A stretch of 64,000 nucleotides of DNA from Moringa oleifera (GCA_021397835.1 JAJFZO010000407.1:5704001-5768000), one strand, 5' to 3'. Shown: positions 48,739 through 62,557, numbered from the stretch's first letter. Translations and numbers: made by a program. The notes: generated from the letters alone by a model not told the origin.

Positions 48739-51542
48739 TGTGCCAAATCAATTTCCATGGGACATGTGGAAATCAGCCTTAGTTTTGGGTTTGCACAGAT
48801 AACTGAAGGTTTCCTTTCAATCGGGCCGAGTCCATCATGTTGAGTCCTCGTTTAGTTAACTTTCAGATTACTTGACATTTTAAAATTACACAAAGTTTGT
48901 TGGATTATTAAAAATAATAACAATGATGTTGAATGAGACATAAATTTTTAATATTTTGTAAATGAATTTTAAAATTATAAGTAAATATTTTAAAAAATAA
49001 ACTCACAACAATTGAAATTAATTCAAAACAAATAAAATATACAACATGATTCAAACAAAAATAACATAATGTTTGTTGGCATAAAAATCAAACATGATTA
49101 AAATAGTTAAAGATATATTAAAGCTTATGGTAATATACTATAAGGTAATCTACCTTGTATAACAAACCATAAAAGTTCTGAGGTAAGTTTTTATTTATTA
49201 GTTTGAGTGTCAGAAGTAATTTAATTTAATTTATTTTTAAAAATTTATTCAATGAATTTTTACGTAGTGTATTTTTTTTTAAAATTGAATATCTATGTAC
49301 ATCAAAGAAATTTTTCAATAATTTTTTTATGAAATATTTAGATTGTTTAAATTAAATATGTCTTTTTATCATCTTTGATAAATTAATTAAATTCATAAAA
49401 TATTTTGATCAGAAAATTAAATTTTAAAGTTTTAACATGATCATTTGGTTGAGTTTGCTATGTGATGTGAATAAATATTACTTAAGTTTTAGATGTATAA
49501 AATTTGTTTGTTAATGCAAGGCTCCATTAAGAAGATGACAATAAAAAAAAAGAAGATTAATGAAGTGATCACATGTCACTAAAATCGACATCTACCTATC
49601 AATCACATACGAACATGAAAGTTTTATGATACGAGGATATTCAGTAAAATAGATACTATCAAATGTTAAATGTTAGGGAACTAACGACTTCAATTGTAAT
49701 AAAAACAAATCAACATCCTCTTTATCAAGATGAAATGACGATGGTACTCTCATACACTTGTAAAAATAAAAAATAAAAATATTATAAAAAATAAAATTTA
49801 ATTTTATAAAAAAAAAAAAAAGTCATTTAAATCTCTATTGACTTGAACGTGGTAAACCATCCCAATAACTTAACAAAAAATATGTCAAAGTATGTTCTCG
49901 TGTTAATATCAAGTTACTAGGGAACTTATTGATAAAATCACTATGCAATGCTCCATTGAGTTCCCCTCTTCTCTTAGAAGTGCTTGGTGACCAAGTTGGC
50001 ATTTCAGATCGAAAGGAGAGACTCATGCATGTTCCTCTCCAGTTGTGCGTGTGCTTGTGGTGCTGCGATCACCCAACTTACAAGCCACAATCATCGTGAA
50101 TTCATCCTACCGACATCTATTTTTAACTGTATCTGTAATATGTGATATATTAAAGTTTTATACACATTTATAGTAATTTCATTTGAAGAATAAAAAAAAA
50201 ATTAAGAATTCGGCTCAATTTTATCGATCATAATCATGCAGGGTGACTCATTCTTTAGGTTCTAATTTAACATCAACATCTAATTGCAAAAGGGTTTTGT
50301 GCTAATTACATATTTAAAGATCCATCTTATTTGTTGACTTATTTTAGTTAATAATATCCAAAATTAATATTACATGCTTTAATACATAATATTAGGGATT
50401 TTCATTTGTATTAGACAATTACAACAAAGGTGGCTCAAGGGACAGTCGGATCCAAGCGATCACTTAAGGACCCTTCTTCAGGTGGGCCACTTGAAAGGGA
50501 CCTTCACTCTACTTTTATTAAAAATGTTTAATAATTTTTTAAAAATTAATAAATATTATTTAATTGTTTTAAAATGAGGCTCACTTTTAGTTTAAAATTT
50601 TAATATGATTCATTTATTATGTTGGGGTTAAAAAAATTAATGAGTTCCATAAAATTTGTAAGGATATAATTATCTTATTTTGAGTGAGTTTTCTAATTTT
50701 AATTTTTTTAAAAATTTAGCAATTACATAAAATATAAAACAGTATTATTTGTCTGTTTTCATATATATTAATTTTTATAATTTTTCATATTATTTAAAAA
50801 TTATAAGAAAAATAATTTTACATCAGTTATAACTTGAAATAAAAAAATAGCACGTGAAATGAATATAAAATTTATATTTCATGAAACACATACAATACAT
50901 ATATTAATAAAAATACGAATAAAGAAGTAATATGACAAATCAGAACTCATTTGAAATTAATTGTTTCACATATATAGTTTATCTCTTCAATTCAAAGTAA
51001 ATTTGAATAATTTAAAAATATATGAAGATATTTTTTTGTATGGTTTAAAAAAATTAAAATCGATGATTAAAAAATATTATTATAGTTTTGAAAATTTTTA
51101 AAACAAAATAAATTGTTTAACATTAATGGTCTAAATCTATTTGATAAATTGAAAGTTTAAAAATAAACTTTACAAACAAAAATAAAATCACTGTTTCAAA
51201 TATTAAATTTTATTAAAAAAGTTTTTTCTAAATACATGGATAATAACTTTTTGAATGTTATTAATAATACATACAACAATTGTTATTAAAGCAAGAAGTT
51301 TTTTCAAAATTAAAATTAATAAAAATTGACTTACATTAAATTATTAGTTCATTTTATTAATTAAAATAAATTTATATAATTAATAGCATTACAATGAAAA
51401 TAAGAAATAAAATAAAATATTTTAATTTACATAAAATAATTAAAAAAATCCTTATTAATTTATTTTGGTTAGGATCCATTTGACTTTAGCATTCCCTACC
51501 ATTAAGTAAATAATTATAGATTTCTTGTGGCTGCCAGTTAAT
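48739..51542. other. Long AT-rich intergenic region
   Basis: About 2.8 kb of AT-rich sequence, extremely so from 50520 to 51450. No gene, RNA or intact mobile element recognised. Confidence 0.6.
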
Positions 51543-51785
51543 CTAATTGGAGAGTTGGAGCAAAGCTGGGATGATGTCAACTTCCATCCCCATCTCTTTG
51601 TGCACTTCAACTTCAACAAAAGCCATATCTTGCGATTGTGGACCTTGCAAGGTGCCAAAATCCAAGATTTCAACCATAATATAGAACATGTGGCTCACAA
51701 TAAGACGGCGATTGTCGGCTGCTTTGATTAGATCCATTTGCAAAGAATCCCGGGTTTGGTCAACGAGAAAATCAATCGAATTCAT
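51543..51785 (-). pseudogene. Unassigned 80-codon ORF, probably a gene fragment
   Basis: A minus-strand ORF that starts MNSIDFLVDQTRDSLQMD and ends PALLQLSN. It is less AT-rich than its surroundings. A related but broken copy lies at about 57100-57345 upstream of the second CHX gene, so the piece was duplicated with the CHX unit. I do not recognise a family. It could be a captured gene fragment or an exon of a lost gene. Confidence 0.35.
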
Positions 51786-52597
51786 AGAAAATCATTGGGA
51801 GACATGATTATGTCTAGCATTTTGTACATTTTGGATGCTTTTTATGTGGAGGTCACAGTAATGGGATGTCACTGTGTTGCAGTTAAGTTGGCCCCAACGT
51901 TTATAAAATAACTTTATGTAAATTATTTTTAAAAAATATTTGTTTACTTTATTATTTACCAAAATGATTGGAATCCACAAGGTTAAAACATGACTTTCCA
52001 TAATGTAAATTATGTAGCCAAAAATTAAAAAAAAAAAGATAATGTAAATTATGAAGTACTTTGGGAGAGTTGATGATTTAATAATTATAGAATTGGTCAT
52101 ATTTTATTCATTAAATGTAAAATATATTTAAAAATTAAAACTCAGTTTCCTTTTGAATGGCAACGAATTGATTTTGAGTATGAAGGTATTTGGCCACTCA
52201 AACACAAGATGGAAGGGAGGACACAAGACTACCTTATCCAAATCATGTGGGTATTTGTACCTTATAGTGCCCTCAAGTAGGAAGGAAACTGTTGGGGTCC
52301 AAGGAAGCAGTCTCCCAGTGACAATGTACATCCGCACGGTAATTAACAAGCGTGGCATCATCGTCCTTCTTTACAAGAGTTAAGTATATAATAAGCAATA
52401 GGGACGCGTGTTGGATGACCCAGTACTTATCTCATGCAGCAAAACGACCTTTTCAGGCATGTACCACAAAAGGCGTATACCACAAACGGCATCTCTTGAT
52501 CTCTCTGCATCTTTCTATAAATTCATCACGAGTTTCCTTTTCGTTTGCAGGGACAGTTTAAGCAGAGTTCCATTGGCACTGAAAAAGAGAAAAAAAA
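51786..52597. other. Upstream region of the first CHX gene
   Basis: AT-rich to 52140, then more balanced. A TATAAA box at 52516-52521 sits 82 bp before the CHX start, in a block also conserved upstream of the second CHX gene. Open frames here do not look coding. Confidence 0.6.
52516..52521 (+). promoter_or_regulatory. TATA box of CHX copy 1
   Basis: TATAAA within a conserved stretch (TCTATAAATT, then CACGAGTT shortly after) shared with CHX copy 2 at 58838-58843. Confidence 0.65.
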
Positions 52598-55500
52598 ATG
52601 CCTTTTAACGTAACATCCATCAAAACAGCATCAGATGGAGCCTGGCAAGGTGATAATCCCCTTGATTATGCCTTCCCTCTGCTAATAGCTCAAACCACGT
52701 TGATCTTCGCCCTCAGCCGCTTCCTTTCTTTACTCCTTAAACCCCTCCGCCAACCCAAAGTCATAGCTGAGATAGTCGTAAGTTCTTCCTGGCTCCCTCT
52801 CTCTCTGTCTCTCTTTCTACCTTCTTGTACGAAAAAGCATGAACCTGCATTCATTTGATATAATATTAGTGTTAATCTGAAATGTTGATGTGGTGTTTTC
52901 CAGGGTGGAATTCTGTTGGGCCCATCAGCTCTTGGTCGAAACGGCTGGTATTTGCGTCATATATTCCCTTCCTGGAGCTTACCAATACTTGAATCAGTGG
53001 CGAGCATCGGTCTTCTCTTCTTTCTTTTCCTTGTGGGCCTGGAGCTTGACTTGACCTCCATTCGCCGCAGCGGCAAGAGAGCCTTTAGCATAGCCCTCGC
53101 CGGGATATCCCTTCCTTTCATATGCGGCATAGGCGTCGCTTTCGTTCTCAGGAAAACAGTTGATGGCGCCGACAAAGTCGGGTACGGCCAGTTCTTCGTT
53201 TTCATGGGCGTGGCCCTCTCCATCACTGCCTTCCCTGTGCTCGCCCGCATCCTAGCCGAGCTCAAACTCCTCACCACCCAAGTAGGCGAGACCGCCATGG
53301 CCGCAGCCGCATTCAATGACGTAGCGGCCTGGATCTTGCTAGCCTTGGCTGTTGCTCTCGTCGGCAACAGCGACGGCGCCGACGGTGGACAGAAAAGCCC
53401 GTTAGTATCCATATGGGTGCTGCTCTCGGGTGTTGTCTTCGTCATCTTCATGATGGTAGCCATCAGACCCGCCATGAAATGGGTCGCACGACGTTGTTCG
53501 GCGGAGCACGACATCGTTCACGAAGCCTACATATGCTTCACCTTAGCTGGGGTCATGGTGTTCGGGTTCGTGACCGACCTTATAGGGATCCATTCCATAT
53601 TCGGTGCCTTTGTTTTCGGGTTAACTATCCCTAAGGGATGTGAGTTCGCCGAGAGACTGATGGAGAGAATCGAAGATTTTGTTTCCGGTTTGCTTCTGCC
53701 GCTTTACTTCGCCTCGAGCGGGTTAAAGACCAACGTGGCTGAGATAAAAGGGCCTGAGTCATGGGGGCTGCTGGCGCTGGTTGTATCCACTGCCTGTGCG
53801 GGGAAGATTCTGGGCACGTTGGCTGTGGCGATGATGTGCATGATGCCGGTGAGGGAGTCTCTAACCCTCGGATTATTGATGAATACAAAAGGGTTGGTCG
53901 AGCTCATCGTTCTCAACATTGGCAAGGAGAAGAAGGTCAGTTTCATTCTCTGGTAATAAATAAAAAAAAATCAACAAATCTGAAAAAAAGAAAATAAAGG
54001 TTATTGGTTGGAATATTAAAACTAAGTGGTACAGATAATAATGATGTTACCCACTTTAAAAATAATATTTTATTATTTCTTTACTTATAAATACGATGTT
54101 AGATTTTCCATTTATGACATAATACAAACAATATTAAAAAAATAAAATGTTGTCTAAAAATAATACTCCAAGAAATATTGGAAATTAAAAATGAATTTTA
54201 TATTAAGTGGTAACCTTTACATCTTTTAGCGTCAGCTTTTGTCTTTGACTTCAAATAGAAGAGGGTTCACACGGCTTCACTAATGGTTTATTGCCTCATG
54301 ATCTTACATGTCTTCTCAAGCGTAAACATCCTGAGGTATCTTAATACGTACAAAATCAATATTTTAATCAAAAGTCGCTTATTGGGTTTAATTCCACTGC
54401 AATAAAATAATAGAACAAAGAGATCGACTTGGCTTTCGGTATGCAATTCCAAAAACTCAGGATTCTTGTTCTCCTACGTGTCCCGTCGCTTTTTGACATT
54501 TTTTTAATCAGAAAACGTCTGATGGGACACTCTAAAACAGTGAATTTCCAATAAAGAAGTCAAGAAATAGTATTCCAGAAGGCTTTCACATCGCAATCTT
54601 GCTTTGAATTTTAGGCAGATATTTGAATCCAGATAGAGCCACCTACAGTTTCTGTAAGAGTCATCATTATCAAGTCATCATTGAGTCATTCAAAATTTTA
54701 ATGCCGCTACCAACGTCGCAGATGATGAATGAGAGAAATTATGGGACAATAGATTAATCGCTGTATAGGAAACAGAGACACTATACATGGATGTTGCTTT
54801 GCTTCTTACATCGTTGTTTTCTGCTAAAACTGTTTTCCAGGTGGTTAACGATGAGATATTTGCTATTCTGGTCCTCATGGCACTGTTCGCCACCTTCATC
54901 ACGACACCAACCGTCTTGGCCATCTACAAACCTGCCCGCGGCGTCGCCACCCACACCCATCGTAAACTGAAACACTTGTGGGCCTCCGATGAATCGTCCA
55001 AAGACCAGCTCAGGGTCCTGGCTTGTGTTCGCGGGATAGGAAATGTACCTTCCCTCATCACACTCATGGAGTCAACTAGAAGCACCAAAGGGGCGCTGCT
55101 CAAGCTCTTCATCATGCGCCTCGTTGAACTCACTGAACGCTACTCCTCCATCATGCTTGTTCAACGTGCCCGTAAAAATGGGTTCCCTTTTATCAACCGC
55201 TTTCGCAGTGGAGAGTGGCACGACCGAGTGGTGGGGGCGTTCCAGACGTATAGTCAGTTGGGCAGGGTCACCGTCAGGCAGGTAACGGCTGTTTCTCCCT
55301 TATCCACCATGCACGAGGACATTTGCCAGGTTGCGGAAGCCAAGAGAGTGACCATGATCATCTTGCCCTTTCATAAACAATGGAGAGGTGACGATGAGAC
55401 GATGGAGAATGTCGGCCATGGGTGGAGAGGGGTCAATCAGAGGGTCCTCAAGAACGCGCCGTGCTCTGTAGCAGTGCTTGTTGACCGTGGATTTGGAAGC

Positions 55501-56283
55501 GGAGCCAAGACTCCCGGCCCAGCTACCACTGCTTCCCAAAGAGTTTGCATTGTGTTCTTCGGCGGACCCGACGACCGTGAGGCCTTGGAGTTAGGTGGCC
55601 GAATGGCTGAGCATCCATCGGTTAAAGCGACCCTTGTGAGGTTTGTTAGGAAAGGCGGGTCAGAGGATAACGGCGTCATGTTACGGCAGTCGCCGACAAA
55701 GAGCAGCGACAAGAACTACTGTTTCTCCACTGCCAACATGAACCGCGAAATGGAGAAGGCAAGCTCTTTCATATTCGCTCGTTCACTATACTTATCACTT
55801 AGTTCATGAAAATTAACAAGCAGAGATTTGATTCCGGATGCGAAACAGGAGCTGGACGAGGCCGCAGTGGCTGATTTCTGGAGGAAGTTCGAGGGTGAGG
55901 CAGAGTACATAGAGAAAACAGGCAGAAACATTGCCGAAGGGGTGTTGACAGTAGGGCGTAGCGGGGATTACGAGCTGATACTGGTGGGTAGAGGGAGGTT
56001 TCCGTCGCCTATGGTAGCGGAAATGGCGGAGCGCCAAGCGGATCATGCCGAGTTAGGTCCAATAGGAGACGTGTTGGCCTCATCAGGAGACGGGGTCGTG
56101 TCCTCAGTGCTTGTGATTCAACAGCACGATATGGCACATGCGGAGGAGGTCCCGGTTTCTAAAGTCTCTCGTTCTAGCTCCGGCAAGCTCGCAGCCGATG
56201 GACAATTGAGCGCGTCAGAAATTTCAAAGGATTTTGTGTATATCGAATCTTTGGAAACGGCTACTGCTTGTAAGAATCGGTAA
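52598..56283 (+). CDS. CHX: CHX18/19-type cation/H+ exchanger, copy 1 (854 aa)
   Basis: Monovalent cation/proton antiporter of the plant CPA2/CHX family, close to CHX18/19; relatives act in K+ and pH homeostasis on endomembranes or the plasma membrane. Four exons: 52598-52777, 52904-53935, 54841-55758 and 55849-56283, all phase 0. The transmembrane part (about residues 20-440) carries [29 protein letters not shown] helices, [20 protein letters not shown] and the catalytic Asn-Asp pair at 198-199 ([10 protein letters not shown]), then [13 protein letters not shown] and [12 protein letters not shown]. The cytosolic C-terminus has two USP-like halves, with [31 protein letters not shown] and [14 protein letters not shown]. 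The last intron (90 nt) has a GC donor (AAG|GCAAGC). First of three tandem copies. Confidence 0.93.
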
Positions 56284-57099
56284 ATTGTGTGTATATTTCC
56301 GGGAGTGGCAGCTATTCAACGTTTTCAAAAGTTCAGATTGTACGGAAGGTGGATACATGTAATGGTCTTGGGTACGTTTAAAAAATAAAATAAAATTTTT
56401 AATGGAATATTTTTCTAATGATTATGCATTTTTCAACGCTTATTCAAATGATAAAATTGAAACAAAAATTTTCCGTCCAAAAATGGTGTTTTATTTTGTA
56501 ATAAAATAATTGGGTAATGAGAATTTTATTCCTACTGTCACTATCAAAACATAACACATTTTCAGTAACGCATAGTAAATGAGAACTGTCATTAAAGATT
56601 TTAAAATTTTAAAAAAATAAAAAATTTATAGATGATGATTCTGTAAAGCATGGTAATTTATTTTTGACTTTCATCATTGGTCATCTTAAAAAAAGCAGAG
56701 GAAAAATCTGGTGGAGAGTCGAGAAAATTTTGGAAAGTTTTCCCGGGCGGTCTCCCATCCTCAGGTGAGGAAATATGAAGATTTTATTGATATTTCTCCT
56801 CAGTGCCAACAGATATCGATTCTGCTAGTGCACACTCCACTATATGCTTCTGTGACTTGACATTAGACAAGGTATACTGCTGCGTCAAATTTGAGCCAAC
56901 TCACAAACCGAAAAGGCTGACAAGCAAAATCCCACCAAGATAGACTATTACCTTAGACGATGCAAGTTAAGACTCGCATCAATCGATTATAGTCACAATA
57001 TATTTCATTCTTTTCAAGTATCTAATGAATGTTTTTATTGTCAAGTTCTATTTATGAATCATAGATTTGTTTGTACCCAAATTATTGTAATTCGAGCCT

Positions 57100-57345
57100 T
57101 AATTGGAGCTAAGTTGGGATGATGCGTACTTCTTCTGTCTTTATGGACTTGTGAAGCTCTGACTTTAACAAAGATATGATGCATATCTTTTATTGTGGTT
57201 CATACAAGGTGCCAAACTCGAAGCTTTCAACCATAAAATGAACCTGTGGTTCACACACCAAGATGGTGATCGTTGGCTTTAGATCCTTTTGGCAAAGAAT
57301 CCCGTGTTTGTTCAACGAGAAAATCAATTGTGTTCGTGGAAAATA
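57100..57345 (-). pseudogene. Broken second copy of the unassigned ORF
   Basis: Read on the minus strand, it aligns by eye with 51543-51785: ACAATTGATTTTCTCGTTGA and GGGATTCTTTGC match closely. It lacks the start codon and is interrupted by a frame shift and stop after about 20 codons. It shows that the duplicated CHX unit included this upstream sequence. Confidence 0.5.
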
Positions 57346-58837
57346 TGAACTTGTCTGGCTTTAGTGCAGTCAAAAATCGTTGGTTACGGAGGTCCTAGTA
57401 ATGGGATTCATTGTGGATGTCATTGTGTTGCAATTGATTTATAATTTTTTTATTAAATAAATATTTCTAATATGTAAAATTGAGAAATTTTAATTATTAA
57501 TATTTTTTTAAAAATTATTTAATAAAAATTTTCAATATTTTTGAATGACAATAAACTAATTTTACACATGTAAATCTTACCTTAACTAAACATGTAGATA
57601 TATAAATAATTCAGATCTTTTGCCCGTCCAAGCTGAGTTTTAAAAATAAAAATTAATTTTTAAAATTTATTATATTAACATAAATAAATAAAGAAACTAT
57701 TATATATTAATATATATCACCACAAAAACTTTACATATATCATATATAAAAAGAATAATCCGTTGATTATATACTTTATAGCACCCTTAAATATGAGAGA
57801 TATTGTAGGGTTTGGAGGAAACATGGCCTCATGGAGAGCATGGACAGCCAACGGGGCATAGCTTGGCCTGAGGCTTTCACATTTCTACGTCAAACACCTA
57901 ATAGTGCCATTTATAGATGACTTAATGTTCACTTGTCTTAATTTCATCAACTTGAGTAATTAAACCATCATTTCCAAATATGAAAAAGCGTAATATATCT
58001 CATGCCAGGTAAAGTTAAAAAGTGTAAGTAGCCATTTAATTTGGAGCTTTGTTCGGGATTTACTAAGAAAATTAACAGGACATAAAGAATTAATGTATAA
58101 TAAGAAACAGAAACAAGAGGAGGCAATAATTGGTATTTATTTTATTGTTATTAAGGAGGAAAAAGGTGGGCAGTTGTAAATTAAAACTTGTAATGGAAAC
58201 TATTAGAAGCGATGAGTGTTAAAGTGTTGAATTTAGTGAGCATTTACATTTCCATCTGTTGGTATCACATTCATTAACAAATTAAACACCAAACACACCC
58301 AAAAAAATAAATAAAACCTATAGTTTCACTTTCGGTTCTGACAACCTTACTCAATTTTTCCCTGCCTGGTTGAGTCGGCAGGGGCTGTTCTGTAATTTGG
58401 CAGCACCACTTGAGTCAACGAGTCGGTGGAGAAAAATCAAGGGGGGACGCCTTGGTGGGCGAAGAAGTTTCAACTTTGAGTTTCTGCTTTTGCGGAACGA
58501 GAGAGAAGACAAGAAGCTGAGGAAACAATACTCTCCACGTTTGTTTTCAAACGATGACGTGTTCGAGATTAACAAAGCATGAATGGATGAAGTGTTATAT
58601 CTTTGCATCAGTGAGTTAGACACTTACTTTCTTTATGGTTTAGTTTGTTAGATGATAAAAATGTCAAATGTGAGTCGGGTAATTTCTAATTAGGGATAAG
58701 CAAAGCGGGTTCGTGGAACCCTGAAAATGTTTGCAAATTACGCTTTTGGGCACGTGACACATGCTTCATGATGAAGTGTCGAGACAGGCATACCGATTAG
58801 CACAGAAGTGGCATGTCTCTCGATCTCTCTGTCTTTC

Positions 58838-58843
58838 TATAAA
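58838..58843 (+). promoter_or_regulatory. TATA box of CHX copy 2
   Basis: TATAAA, 76 bp before the start codon, in the block conserved with copy 1. Confidence 0.65.
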
Positions 58844-58913
58844 TTGATCACGAGTTGCGTTTTGGTTTGCAGGGAGACAGTTGAGGGGAGCTTGATTGGT
58901 GTTGGAAACAAAT

Positions 58914-59114
58914 ATGCCTTTTAACATAACATCCATCAAGACAGCATCCGATGGAGCTTGGCAAGGCGATCATCCCCTTGATTATGCGTTTCCTTTGTTG
59001 ATAGTTCAAACCACGTTGATCCTTGCCGTCAGCCGCTTCCTTGCTTTCCTCCTTAAACCCCTCCGACAACCTAAAGTCATCGCTGAGATAGTCGTAAGTT
59101 CTCCCTCTCCTTTA

Positions 59115-59172
<58 letters not shown>

Positions 59173-62100
59173 AGAGACAGTCAAAAAGCACAAATATACA
59201 TGTAGCAGAGCGGACACGTATTTTGATAGGCTCTTGCAGTCATTTGACATAATATTAGTGTTAATCTTAAAAGCATATATGGTGTTTTTCAGGGTGGAAT
59301 TCTGTTGGGGCCATCGGCTTTTGGTCGAAACGACTGGTATATGCACCACATATTCCCTTCGTGGAGCTTACCGATACTTGAATCAGTGGCGAGTATCGGT
59401 CTTCTCTTCTTTCTTTTCCTTGTGGGACTCGAGCTTGACTTGACCTCCATTCGCCGCAGCGGCAAGAAAGCCTTTAGCATAGCCCTGGCCGGAATATCAC
59501 TTCCATTTATCTGCGGCATAGGCGTCGCTTTCGTTCTCAGGAAAACAGTTGATGGCACCGATAAAGTCGGGTACGGCCAATTCTTCGTCTTCATGGGCGT
59601 GGCACTCTCCATCACCGCCTTCCCTGTGCTTGCCCGCATCCTAGCCGAGCTCAAACTCCTCACCACCCAAGTAGGCGAGACAGCCATGGCCGCAGCCGCA
59701 TTCAATGACGTAGCCGCCTGGATCTTGCTAGCCTTGGCTGTTGCTCTAGCCGGCAACAGCGACGGCGCCGGCGGGGGGAAGAAAAGCCCGCTAGTCTCCG
59801 TATGGGTGCTGCTCTCGGGTGTTGCCTTCGTCATCTTCATGATGGTAGCCATCAGACCCGCCATGAAATGGGTCGCCCGACGTTGTTCGGCGGAGCACGA
59901 AGTCGTCGACGAATCTTACATATGCTTGACCTTAGCCGGGGTCATGGTGTCCGGGTTCATGACCGACCTTATAGGGATCCATTCCATATTCGGTGCCTTT
60001 GTCTTCGGGTTAACTATCCCTAAGGGAGGTGAGTTCGCCGAGAGACTGATAGAGAGAATCGAAGATTTCGTTTCCGAACTGCTTCTACCGCTTTACTTCG
60101 CGTCGAGCGGGTTAAAGACCAACGTGGCCAAGATAAAAGGGGCTAAGTCATGGGGGCTGCTGGGGCTGGTTGTATCCACGGCCTGTGCCGGGAAGATTAT
60201 TGGTACGTTCGCGGTGGCGATGATGTGCATGATGCCGCCGAGAGAGTCGCTAACGCTCGGTATTTTGATGAATACCAAAGGGTTGGTCGAGCTCATCGTT
60301 CTCAACATTGGCAAGGAGAAAAAGGTCAATTCCTGCCTTATTACTAATGCCATCTCGTTTTTTTGGTTCATAATAGATACACAATAACGATGCTTAAAAA
60401 AAAAAAAAAAAAGATAAAAGTTTTCAATCATAATTTATTTTTTAGTTGTCTAAAAATAGTACAAGAAATATTGAAAATCAAAGTTGCTTTGCATGTGCAG
60501 TGTCCTTTACTTGCTATCTTTTAGCTTCAGCTGGTGTCTTTGACTTCAAATAGAAGAGGGTTCACATGGGTTGATAAAAAAGTTTATTGCTTTATCATCT
60601 TAAACGCATGATTGCCTACACTCTTGCTTCTCAAGTGAAATTAATCCTTCATATATTGAAAAGAACCCAATCTATATTTTCGTTTAATCCCCTTATTACA
60701 CTTGATTCCACTGCAAATAAAATAATAGTACAAAGACACTTCACTTTGGTGATGCAATTCCCAAAACCCAGGTCTTGTTCTCGTAGGTGGTCCGTTTCTT
60801 TTTGACCATTTTTAGTTAGTAAAACATAGCCGGCCTAATGGGACAAACTGAGACAGAGAAGCTAGAAAAGTCAAGAAATGGTACTGTAAAAGGCTTTCAC
60901 GTCGTAATCTTGCTTTGAATTTTAGGCAGATTTTTGAATCCAGAGGCCCAACCAAAATTAGATTCTGCCCACCAACAGTTTCTGTAAGAATCATCATTAT
61001 TGAGTCATTGACTTGTCCAAAATCTTATAGCCAGAACTAACCTCGCGCACATGGCGAATCAGAGCATTCAGGGAGGGCTATAGATTAATCACTGTGAACA
61101 GAGACATTATGGATGCTGCTCCTTCCATCTTTCATTTCTGCTAAACCTGTCTTGCAGGTGCTTAACGATGAGATATTTGCTATTCTGGTCCTCATGGCAC
61201 TGTTTACCACCTTCATCACGACCCCAACCGTCATGGCCATCTACGAGCCGGCCCGCGGGGTCGCCGTCCTCACCCACCGGAAGCTGAAGGATTTGTCGAA
61301 CTCCGTTGACTCGTCCAAAGACCAACTCAGGATCCTGGCTTGTCTCCACGGGATCGGAAATGTACCTTCCCTCATCACACTCATGGAGTCAACTAGAAGC
61401 ACCAAAGGGTCTCTGCTCAAGCTCTTTATCATGCGCCTCGTTGAACTCACTGAACGTTCCTCTTCGATCATGCTTCTTCAACGTGCCCATAAAAATGGGC
61501 TCCCTTTTATCAACCGCTTTCGCCGTGGAGGGTGGCACGACCGGGTGGTTGGGGAGTTCCAGACATATAGTCAGTTGGGTCGGGTCGCCGTCAGACCGAT
61601 AACGGCTGTTTCTCCGTTATCGACCATGCACGAGGACATTTGCCAGGTGGCGAAAGCGAAGAGGGTGACCATGGTCGTCTTGCCCTTTCATAAACGATGG
61701 AGAGGTGACGATGAGACGATGGAGAATGTGGGCCATGGGTGGAGAGGGGTCAATCAGAGGGTGCTTAAGAAGGCACCCTGCTCGGTGGCCGTGCTAGTCG
61801 ACCGTGGATTTGGAAGCGGAGCTCAGACTCCTGGTACCGCTTCCACTGTTGCCCAAAGAGTTTGTGTTGTGTTCTTCGGCGGACCCGACGACCGTGAGGC
61901 ATTGGAATTAGGTGGCCGGATGGCTGAGCATCCGTCAGTTAAAGTGACCGTTGTGAGGTTTGTTAGGAAAGACGGGTCAGAAGGTAACCGCGTCATGTTA
62001 CGACGGTCGCCGACAAAGAGCAGCGACAAGAACTACTGCTTCTCCACCGCTGTGATGAACCGTGAAACAGAGAAGGCAAGCTCTCTTAAATTCACTCTCT

Positions 62101-62557
62101 CACTCTAACCACGACTTTTCATGAAAATTAACAAATAGGGTTTCGATTCTGGATGCAAAAACAGGAGCTGGACGAAGCTGCGGTTATTGAATTCAGGAGG
62201 AGGTTCGACGGTGAGGCAGAGTGCATAGAGAAATCTGGCAGAAACGTTGTTGAAGGGGTATTAACAATTGGGCGTAGCGGTGATTACGACCTGATAGTGG
62301 TGGGTAGAGGGAGGTTTCCGTCACCTATGGTGGCGGAACTGGCGGACCGCCAAGCAGAGCATGCCGAATTGGGTCCCATAGGCGACGTGTTGGCGTCAAC
62401 TGGAGAAGGGGTTGTGTCCTCAGTGCTCGTGATCCAACAGCACGACATGGCACATGCAGAGGAAGTCCCAGTGTCCAAAATCTCTCGTTCCAGCTACGAC
62501 AAGCTCGCAGCCGATGGGCAACCCAGCGTGTCAGAAATTCGGAAGGATCTTGTGTGA
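58914..62557 (+). CDS. CHX: CHX18/19-type cation/H+ exchanger, copy 2 (840 aa)
   Basis: Tandem paralogue of the gene at 52598-56283, with the same four-exon structure and identical lengths for exons 1-3: 58914-59093 (180), 59293-60324 (1032), 61158-62075 (918), then 62165-62557. The antiporter core is intact, including the Asn-Asp pair at 198-199. The last intron (89 nt) again has a GC donor (AAG|GCAAGC). The protein is 14 residues shorter than copy 1 because of a TGA where copy 1 reads Tyr; the lost tail is not part of a recognisable domain. The first intron carries a long TC/AC microsatellite. Exon identity is much higher than intron identity, as expected for a functional duplicate. The start is the ATG at 58914; the frame continues upstream only through non-ATG codons. 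Confidence 0.93.
59119..59173 (+). repeat. (TC)n(AC)n compound microsatellite
   Basis: About 17 TC followed by about 12 AC dinucleotides in intron 1 of CHX copy 2. Copy 1 has only a short CT-rich stretch at the same place. Confidence 0.9.

Larger units (their letters stand above)
56284..58913. other. Spacer between CHX copies 1 and 2
   Basis: AT-rich. Contains, at about 57100-57345, a broken relative of the ORF at 51543-51785, and a TATAAA box at 58838-58843 for CHX copy 2. No intact gene. Confidence 0.65.

Noticed and set aside
49835..50026. Minus-strand 63-codon ORF in the AT-rich spacer
   Set aside because: No recognisable motif, no neighbouring exons and no promoter signals.
54787..54840. 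Alternative start of a separate C-terminal CHX gene
   Set aside because: These codons are the intron tail before the acceptor TTCCAG at 54840. The family requires joining to the previous exon at 53935.
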